This document shows positions 44,124 to 50,079 of a DNA stretch of 50,079 bases, one piece after another (the stretch's first letter is position 1; the number at the start of each line of letters is the position of its first letter). A program made the translations under genes and the position numbers. The notes under the pieces were generated by a model that made no database searches, had not been told where the DNA came from, and was given only the letters and a program-made list of their open reading frames with translations. The DNA comes from Prolixibacteraceae bacterium (GTDB lineage: Bacteria > Bacteroidota > Bacteroidia > Bacteroidales > Prolixibacteraceae): positions 1 through 50,079 of the forward strand of contig JABGRN010000033.1 in assembly GCA_018648265.1 (NCBI GenBank), written 5' to 3'.

Positions 44124-45314
44124 CTAATTTCTGTCTGATATGTTGATTTTTTTAGCAATATAAATTTTATACCAATTAACAAACTCTTTAATTCCTTTCT
44201 CTACAGTTGTGTCTGGCTTATAACCTAAATCTTTTATAAGGTTTGTTACATCAGCTTCTGTTCTTGGGACATCGCCAGGTTGCATGGGCAGGAATTCTTT
44301 TTTAGCTTTTTTACCCAAATGTTTTTCGATGGCTTTAATGTAATCCATAAGTTTTACCGGAGAGGAATTGCCAATATTGTATATTTTGTAGGGAGCTGTG
44401 AGTGAAGAGCTGTGAGCTGTGAGCTGAGAGCTTTGGGCTTCGATCTTTTGCCCTTTAGCTACGTTCTGGGTGGCAGCGGCCGATGATTGTGGGGCTGGGG
44501 CAGCGACGGCGTCCGAAACTTCGGGATTCTCTGTGAGTCCAGCATTAAACTGACCCCGTACTGGCGGGTTGTCGATAACACGGATTACTCCTTCAATAAT
44601 GTCATTGATATAAGTAAAATCGCGGACCATATTTCCATGGTTAAAAACCTGAATGGGTTTGTTTTCAAGAATAGCTTTTGTAAAAAGGAAGAGTGCCATG
44701 TCGGGGCGCCCCCATGGCCCATAAACAGTAAAAAAGCGTAGGCCGGTGGTTGGCAGGTTAAATAAATGGCTGTAGGTGTGGGCCATTAATTCGTTGCTTT
44801 TTTTTGTTGCTGCATACAAACTTATCGGGTGGTCAACATTGTCGCTTGTACTTAAGGGCATTTTGGTATTATTGCCATATACACTTGATGAACTGGCATA
44901 AGCCAAATGTTTTACATTGTTATGCCTACATGCTTCAAGAATATTGATAAAACCTATTACGTTGCTACTAATATAAATATGCGGGTTTTCTAAACTGTAC
45001 CGCACACCCGCTTGTGCTGCTAAATTACATACTTTGTCAAACTTTTCTTTTTCAAAAAAATTCATCAACTGCTCCCTGTCTTCAAGGTTCATCCGCATAA
45101 AAGTATAATTGGGGTATTTTGTGCTTTGTATGGGTTCGTACCATTTTTTAGCTTTGTTCGAGATCCCTGTCTCTTCGAGTCGGGCATATTTCAAGTTTAT
45201 ATCGTAGTAGTCGTTTATGTTGTCAATGCCAATTACTGTATCGCCTCTTTCAAGTAGTTTTTTTGCAAGGTGAAAGCCAATAAAACCGGCTGTTCCAGTG
45301 ATTAAAATTTTCAT
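44124..45314 (-). CDS. UDP-glucuronate 4-epimerase-like SDR with insertion
   Basis: A 396-residue SDR that starts with [20 protein letters not shown]. It has [11 protein letters not shown] (about 137-147), the YAATK catalytic pair (Tyr167-Lys171), and [19 protein letters not shown], which identifies the UDP-GlcA 4-epimerase/CapI group. The enzyme would supply UDP-galacturonate for the polysaccharide. Residues about 262-306, normally a short loop before APYKIYNIG, are expanded by about 30-35 residues of Ala/Gln/Ser-rich sequence; the DNA there is much richer in GC and contains GCTGTGA repeats. The frame stays open, so it is annotated as intact. Confidence 0.88.
   Translation of the reverse strand: MKILITGTAGFIGFHLAKKLLERGDTVIGIDNINDYYDINLKYARLEETGISNKAKKWYEPIQSTKYPNYTFMRMNLEDREQLMNFFEKEKFDKVCNLAAQAGVRYSLENPHIYISSNVIGFINILEACRHNNVKHLAYASSSSVYGNNTKMPLSTSDNVDHPISLYAATKKSNELMAHTYSHLFNLPTTGLRFFTVYGPWGRPDMALFLFTKAILENKPIQVFNHGNMVRDFTYINDIIEGVIRVIDNPPVRGQFNAGLTENPEVSDAVAAPAPQSSAAATQNVAKGQKIEAQSSQLTAHSSSLTAPYKIYNIGNSSPVKLMDYIKAIEKHLGKKAKKEFLPMQPGDVPRTEADVTNLIKDLGYKPDTTVEKGIKEFVNWYKIYIAKKINISDRN
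44393..44530 (-). repeat. In-frame GC-rich repeat insertion in the epimerase gene
   Basis: GAGCTGTGA occurs at 44393-44401, 44407-44415 and 44414-44422, followed by GAGCTGAGA. The adjacent 44461-44520 is 40 of 60 G+C by hand count, compared with the roughly 30-40% of its neighbourhood. It translates in frame and lies in a loop that is variable in relatives. Boundaries are approximate, as no target duplication is clear. Confidence 0.6.
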
Positions 45315-45452
45315 AATTTAAGGTGTTAAATATTAGGTAAGCTTCTCGTTTTTAGCAGATAGTACATTATTTTCATTCTAGAAAAATATTTTATATAATC
45401 TATTAAATTCTAATGATTTTTTATAGTATTTGGGCAAGGCCAAAACTTGTAC

Positions 45453-45995
45453 CTAACTTTCTAATTGTACATCTCTTTTCCAAATGAGCAAAGTTGGTTT
45501 ATCTTTAAGGAAATATTCCATCTGCTCTGATGTAAGGACAAGATAAATTATTTTTCGATCCATTAATTGTTCTGCTTTATTAATCAGACTATTGATGTAT
45601 TTTTTATCTAAATCTTCACCAATTAAAACTAATTCAATGGTATCTGAATCGCGCCCAGATGCAAATTCCCCAGTCAGGTATGCTGTTTCCAGGTTTCCAA
45701 TTTGACTGGTAACCCGTTCTACTAATTTGTCGATACCTACCATTTTTCTTAAAATACTATTAATATCATTAAACAGCGGATGCTCGGTATTGGCTTTATA
45801 AAATCTTTTGTTTTTAATAAATTCAGATGTTAGGAGCCCGGCATCTATTAGCCGGTTTAGTTCAACTCGAATCGAATTGCTTGATTCATTAAATTCTTTC
45901 TCCAATCCACGTAAATGACTGGTTGTTTTGGAGTTTAGGAATAACTTTAATAAAAGTTTTATCCGGGTTTTGGATGTAATTAATGAATTCAGCAT
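45453..45995 (-). CDS. HTH/nucleotidyltransferase-fold regulator at head of locus
   Basis: A 180-residue two-domain protein. Residues about 1-85 are a winged HTH (SKTTSHLRGLEKEFNESSNSIRVELNRLIDAGLLTSE). Residues about 100-175 have a nucleotidyltransferase-like fold, with AYLTGEFASGRDSDTIELVLIG resembling the GSxAxGxxxSDIDL motif, but the second acidic position is Glu and the Ser is Glu, so catalysis is doubtful. Such proteins often sit at the start of Bacteroidota polysaccharide loci and probably control them. It is divergent from wza with a 530-base gap, so it could regulate both directions. Confidence 0.7.
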   Translation of the reverse strand: MLNSLITSKTRIKLLLKLFLNSKTTSHLRGLEKEFNESSNSIRVELNRLIDAGLLTSEFIKNKRFYKANTEHPLFNDINSILRKMVGIDKLVERVTSQIGNLETAYLTGEFASGRDSDTIELVLIGEDLDKKYINSLINKAEQLMDRKIIYLVLTSEQMEYFLKDKPTLLIWKRDVQLES

Positions 45996-46528
45996 GCTAT
46001 TGTTTGTTTTTAAATATCAAATGTTTAAAATCAACTTACCGAGATTATAATAACTTATTAAATTATAATGATGCAATTTGACAGACACTGATATAATATT
46101 TTAAAGGGAAGATTTTTTAATTAAAATATATTTTGAGTTAAAGTGATTTTAAAGATTTGAAAATGAAACGATCCGAAGTCTTATTTCACAGCTTCGCCTC
46201 CTCAATTACATATTTGTAGTTAAAAGTGATTAATAAATCGAGTTATAAAATTACTCAAAAACATGGCTAAAATAGAAAATATTTCTTTTCACTGAATAAA
46301 TTAGAAATTTAAATGTTAATAATTCGTGGTTTAAACGCAAGAAAAAGAAATTCATTAAGTATAAAATCTACTTTCATATTTTAAACCATGATTGATTAAA
46401 TAAAAACCGAATTCTGTGTTCTGCGGAGATCGATACAGTAAATTTTCTTGAATATAATGGGATTAAAAAATGGCATGGAAAAATATTTTGCTATTTTTGT
46501 TATATAATCAAAAAATTAAACGTTGCCC
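45996..46528. other. Divergent control region of the polysaccharide locus
   Basis: About 530 AT-rich bases between the regulator and wza. It holds the candidate -7 box at 46492-46499 and an inverted repeat TGGTTTAAA (46327-46335) / TTTAAACCA (46380-46388). No gene was found. Confidence 0.5.
46492..46499 (+). promoter_or_regulatory. Candidate -7 promoter element for wza-wzc
   Basis: TATTTTTG, an exact TAnnTTTG match, 29 bases before the ATG at 46529. The -33 region has no clear TTG. Confidence 0.45.
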
Positions 46529-47311
46529 ATGAACTTACGTTATCGAAGGATTTTATTTGTATTATGGTTGTTTTTGGTATTTGGTACTTCGTGTAGCACA
46601 CCATTGCAGGAAGTGACTTATTTGAACGGTATTAAAACCGGATTAACCTACACAAACGGTCCATTGCCGGTAGAGTACCGGATACGTTCTAACGATCAGT
46701 TGTATATCAGGGTGATAAGTGATGATCCTTTAAATGCGGCATTTTTGAATTTGGCAATTTCGCAAACAAATTCTGGTGCCACTGGATCAAGCCTGGAATT
46801 AATTACTTACCTGGTCGATGAAAAAGGAAAAATTGCATATCCGCAGTTGGGAGAAATACAAGTGGCAGGTTTAACCACAGGTAATTTGCGCGATTTTATT
46901 CAAGTTGGAGTTGATAAATACCTGGAAGGTGCTTCGGTATTTGTGCGGCTGGTGAACCGGACGGTAACGGTTTTGGGCGAAGTGAAAAGCCCGGGACAAA
47001 AGATTATGGTAAAAAATCAGCTAACTATTTTTGAAGCCCTGGGGGGGGCAGGCGACGTTACCGATTACGGTAACCGAAAAAATGTGAAACTAATTCGTGA
47101 AATGCCAGAAGGAAAACTTGTAGTGCAACTGGATTTGACAGATCCTGATTTGATATTATCTCCCTATTTTTATATTTTACCCCACGATTTGATTTATGTA
47201 GAACCCAGCACAAAGGTTTATGGGGCGAAAAACTTGTCATACTCTGCACCTTTAAGTATAACTGCTTCTGTAATTTCAATCGGATTACTCATCTTAAATT
47301 TATTTAAATAA
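46529..47311 (+). CDS. wza: Polysaccharide export lipoprotein (Wza-like)
   Basis: A protein of about 260 residues. The lipoprotein signal is LFVLWLFLVFGTSC, with the lipid-attached Cys near residue 22. Then follow the Poly_export domain (YRIRSNDQLYIRVISDDPLN; LVDEKGKIAYPQLGEIQVAGLT) and an SLBB-type domain (RTVTVLGEVKSPGQKIM). A hydrophobic C-terminal segment follows. The ATG at 46529 is chosen over an in-frame TTG two codons earlier. It forms the outer-membrane exit for the polysaccharide with Wzc; the stop and the wzc start overlap in TAATG. Confidence 0.9.
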   Translation: MNLRYRRILFVLWLFLVFGTSCSTPLQEVTYLNGIKTGLTYTNGPLPVEYRIRSNDQLYIRVISDDPLNAAFLNLAISQTNSGATGSSLELITYLVDEKGKIAYPQLGEIQVAGLTTGNLRDFIQVGVDKYLEGASVFVRLVNRTVTVLGEVKSPGQKIMVKNQLTIFEALGGAGDVTDYGNRKNVKLIREMPEGKLVVQLDLTDPDLILSPYFYILPHDLIYVEPSTKVYGAKNLSYSAPLSITASVISIGLLILNLFK

Positions 47312-49839
47312 TGACACAGCCGGAATTAAACAATATCTCTGCCAACCAGTTGAATGAAGACGATTCAATAGATATAAAAAAAATAATTTTTAAGTTTCTT
47401 AGGTATTGGTATTGGTTTGTATTGTCTGTAATTCTTGCAGGCGGTTTTGCTTATACTTATGTTCGTTATACCACTCCAATTTATGAAATTAGCTCGACCT
47501 TACTTGTTGAAGAAGATCAAGTAAGTTCCCCACTTCTGGGAGGGGCCGGGGCAACTGGAAATGTTTTTCAGGGTTTAGGGGGCATGAACAGTATGCGGAA
47601 TATTTTTAACCAAATGGTAGTCCTTAAATCGACACCAGTTGTAGCAAAAACCCTTGATAAGCTTGATTTTGAAGTTAGTTATTATTCCTCAGGAAGGGTA
47701 GCGGTTTCGGAAAGTTATACAGCGGCACCTTTTCTGGTGCTTTGGGAAAAGGATCATCCGCAGCTGATTGAAGCCGATTTTAACCTGACTATCCATTCTG
47801 ATGGAAAACTTGCTATTTCTGCGGAAGGGGAAAATGGCAGGGTGTATAATTATCAGGAAGATAAAATTATTAAAAATTTGCCGGTATATTCGTTTTCGCG
47901 TGCCATCGAGCCTGGCACAAGGTTAACATCCGATGAATTTTCTTTTACTATTTTATTAAATGAACACTTTAATCCGCTTGGAAACAACAATTTTAAATTT
48001 AGGTTTCACACAAAAAGTTCGCTGGTTAGGAAGTATCGGAATTTGTTAAATGTGTCGCTTCCCGAAAATGAAACCTCGATTTTACACATTACCCTTCGCG
48101 ATTATAATAGGCAAAAGGGGATTGATTTTTTAAGTATGTTAACAAACGTTTATCAGTTGGATAATTTGGGTAAAAAGAATGAAAATGCGAACCGCACCAT
48201 TCAGTTTATAAGTATCCAGTTACAAAGTATATCCGATTCGTTAAATATTTCGGAAACAAGAATGGAGTCGTTTCAAAGCGAAAATCAGCTACTTGATATT
48301 TCAATGCAGTCGCAGCAATTGCTTGAACAAATGAACACCCTTGACAATGAAAAAATAGCCATGGAAGTCCAAAACAAATATTATCATTATTTGAGGGATT
48401 ATTTTATGAATACTCAGGAACTGGAAACATTAATTGCACCTTCAGCAATGGGGATCCAGGATCCCTTACTTAATAGTTTGATTTTACAATTAAATGATTT
48501 GATAACACAAAAATCAAGTCAGACATCTATTCGGCAAAATTCACAGCATCCTACTATTTTGCGTTTAAATGCCCAAATCGAAAGTGTAAAAAATTCATTG
48601 CTCGAAAACACAAATAGTATTGTCTCTCAGTCTGACATGACCCTGGATAACCTAAAAACCAGGATACGAAGTTTAGAAGCCGAAGTACGGCGCCTGCCGG
48701 CAACCGAGCGTGATTATGTAAATATTGAGCGTGGGTACAAACTTGATAATGAAACTTATACTTTTCTGTTACAAAAACTTTCGGAAGCCCAGATTGCAAA
48801 AGCTTCAAATATCCCCGATAGCCAGGTTATAGAAGAACCTCAGATTTTGGGAGGTCCCGTTGAACCACAATCCAAAAAGATCTATGCCATTGCTATTCTG
48901 CTCGGCTTGGCTTTCCCGGCAGGCATTATTTTCCTGCTTGATTTTTTCAACAATAAAATAATGTCGCAGGAAGAAATTGAAGCAATAACTAATTATCCGA
49001 TTATTGGCCATATATTTCATAACGAAAGGGAATTTGCAAGCCGTACCCTTGTTTTAGATAAACCAAATTCCCCGGCTACGGAACCATACCGGGCTATTCG
49101 TAACAAACTCAACTTAATGGCCAAGGGAAAAGAGAAACCAATAATTGCAGTTACATCTACGTTTCCAAAAGAGGGCAAATCATACAATGCCATTAACATT
49201 GCGTCATCGTTTGCCCTTATGCGTAAAAATGCTGTAATTCTAGATTTGGATTTGCGTAATTCAAAAATGAATGAAGAATTTGAACTAAAGTCTGATTTGG
49301 GAGCTGTAAATTATATTATTGGAAAAGCAAAGTTGGAAGATATTACATTTAAAACAAAACACCCAAATTTAAAATTGATTCCAGCCGGGCCAATTCCACC
49401 AAACCCGGCAGAAATGTTGACCGACGTTAAATTATTCGAATTAATTGAAGAATTAAAAATAATTTATGATGTTATTGTGATTGACACACCTCCTGTGGGT
49501 TTTGTGGCCGACCACTTCCAATTAAATGAAATTGTCGACGTAAACCTGTTTGTTGTACGACACAAATACACACAAAAACAGGGCTTAAAAACTGCTTTGG
49601 TTGAAGTTTCAAAACATCAGCTTAAAGGTGTTGGGATTTTGGTAAACAATATACAACTTGGTAAAAACAATACAGGATTTTCTGCTGGTTACGGTTATGG
49701 TTATGGCTATGGTTATGGCTATGGTTATGGTTATGGCTATGGTTATGGTTATGGCTATGGCTATGGTTACGGCTATGGTCAGGATCAAAAAAACAGCAAG
49801 CGCAAGAAACTTAAAATAGAAGATCCTGATAAAGTATAA
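47311..49839 (+). CDS. wzc: Wzc-type tyrosine autokinase with Gly-Tyr repeat tail
   Basis: An 842-residue BY-kinase. Residues about 15-110 are a Wzz domain with an N-terminal transmembrane helix (about 30-50). A long periplasmic coiled-coil region follows (about 280-510) and a second membrane helix near 525-545. The cytoplasmic kinase has Walker A STFPKEGKS (616-624), Walker A' ILDLDLRNSKMNEEF and Walker B VIVIDTPPVGFVAD. The C-terminal tail has fifteen consecutive Gly-Tyr pairs (793-822). Wzc controls chain length and export; cycles of autophosphorylation on the tyrosine cluster are needed. The kinase is fused to the co-polymerase, as in Bacteroidota. Confidence 0.92.
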   Translation: MTQPELNNISANQLNEDDSIDIKKIIFKFLRYWYWFVLSVILAGGFAYTYVRYTTPIYEISSTLLVEEDQVSSPLLGGAGATGNVFQGLGGMNSMRNIFNQMVVLKSTPVVAKTLDKLDFEVSYYSSGRVAVSESYTAAPFLVLWEKDHPQLIEADFNLTIHSDGKLAISAEGENGRVYNYQEDKIIKNLPVYSFSRAIEPGTRLTSDEFSFTILLNEHFNPLGNNNFKFRFHTKSSLVRKYRNLLNVSLPENETSILHITLRDYNRQKGIDFLSMLTNVYQLDNLGKKNENANRTIQFISIQLQSISDSLNISETRMESFQSENQLLDISMQSQQLLEQMNTLDNEKIAMEVQNKYYHYLRDYFMNTQELETLIAPSAMGIQDPLLNSLILQLNDLITQKSSQTSIRQNSQHPTILRLNAQIESVKNSLLENTNSIVSQSDMTLDNLKTRIRSLEAEVRRLPATERDYVNIERGYKLDNETYTFLLQKLSEAQIAKASNIPDSQVIEEPQILGGPVEPQSKKIYAIAILLGLAFPAGIIFLLDFFNNKIMSQEEIEAITNYPIIGHIFHNEREFASRTLVLDKPNSPATEPYRAIRNKLNLMAKGKEKPIIAVTSTFPKEGKSYNAINIASSFALMRKNAVILDLDLRNSKMNEEFELKSDLGAVNYIIGKAKLEDITFKTKHPNLKLIPAGPIPPNPAEMLTDVKLFELIEELKIIYDVIVIDTPPVGFVADHFQLNEIVDVNLFVVRHKYTQKQGLKTALVEVSKHQLKGVGILVNNIQLGKNNTGFSAGYGYGYGYGYGYGYGYGYGYGYGYGYGYGYGQDQKNSKRKKLKIEDPDKV
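49687..49776 (+). repeat. Hexanucleotide (GGYTAY)15 tandem repeat in wzc
   Basis: Fifteen GGT/GGC-TAT/TAC units encode fifteen Gly-Tyr pairs. Codons vary between units, so it is not a perfect microsatellite. Changes of whole units would keep the frame and alter the number of tyrosines. Confidence 0.9.
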
Positions 49840-50079
49840 ATTTTACTTGAGCAATAAATTGAGGCGTTGTTGACTTTCCTATTAAACTGAACCGTGTCTT
49901 TTCCTTTTTTGAGGTTTTTCGGATAAAAAAGCGGGTTTTGGAAAAATCAGAAGAAATATCTCTGTTTAAGTTTGTTATTTTGTATGTTTTTAACCTACAC
50001 ATTTATTTTTATTGAATGTGGATTTTTTCGGATCAGTTTAATTATCGGGTTGGTGGGATAAAAAGTTTTCTTTTATCTT
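49840..50079. other. Downstream of wzc, to window end
   Basis: About 240 AT-rich bases with no gene that I can support; the next polysaccharide gene may start beyond the window. Confidence 0.35.

Noticed and set aside
49687-49776. Tandem repeat as a possible CRISPR array.
   Set aside because: Units are 6 bp without spacers and encode a Gly-Tyr tail in frame.

Overview
The window looks like a chromosomal segment of a low-GC Bacteroidota, probably a Marinilabiliales/Prolixibacteraceae-type organism. Four start-proximal TAnnTTTG-type -7 promoter motifs, little Shine-Dalgarno signal, a DUF3078 outer-membrane-type protein, an MqnP-like UbiA prenyltransferase and a Bacteroidota-style exopolysaccharide locus support this. 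The placement is an inference from gene content and promoter style, not from a marker gene. No rRNA, tRNA, CRISPR array, transposase or phage gene was seen.

Region 1 (about 1-5.2 kb) is a thiol-redox island. A Crp/Fnr regulator faces a same-strand series: NifX-like protein, atypical thioredoxin, thioredoxin reductase, SLAC1/TehA channel, DUF302 protein, OsmC peroxidase and a membrane-anchored classical thioredoxin. The reductase lacks the usual NADPH-phosphate motif and the first thioredoxin has a CX6C instead of CXXC site, so this may be a non-NADPH thioredoxin system.

Region 2 (5.3-9.5 kb) is one very large secreted protein combining LamG, GH67-like and GH28-like modules. It is probably a fused carbohydrate-active enzyme for glucuronate/galacturonate-containing glycans. 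Upstream lies a MITE-like element with perfect 22-bp inverted ends.

Region 3 (10-18.3 kb) holds mixed housekeeping and envelope genes: a lysoplasmalogenase-like membrane protein, HldD-type heptose epimerase, UbiA-type prenyltransferase, DUF3078 protein, CYTH phosphatase, a TMTC-like membrane glycosyltransferase with TPRs, and an HD hydrolase.

Region 4 (18.4-49.8 kb) is a large exopolysaccharide/O-antigen locus. The minus-strand part runs, in transcription order, from an HTH/nucleotidyltransferase-fold regulator through UDP-glucuronate epimerase, Wzx flippase, DegT aminotransferase, ATP-grasp ligase, GNAT, a CapK-like adenylating enzyme, many GT2/GT4/GT-B/GT-C transferases, an FkbM methyltransferase, Wzy polymerase, a second CapK-like enzyme and the initiating sugar phosphotransferase, to a nucleotidyltransferase-GHMP kinase fusion and a CapD-type 4,6-dehydratase. 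Wza and a Wzc-type tyrosine kinase lie divergently on the plus strand. Together they would make nucleotide sugars, build a lipid-linked unit, flip it (Wzx), polymerise it (Wzy) and export it (Wza/Wzc). The core is clearly more AT-rich than the flanks and is broken by small palindromic repeats, suggesting modular exchange. The Wzc tail is a (Gly-Tyr)15 run encoded by a hexanucleotide repeat, and the epimerase carries an in-frame GC-rich repeat insertion.
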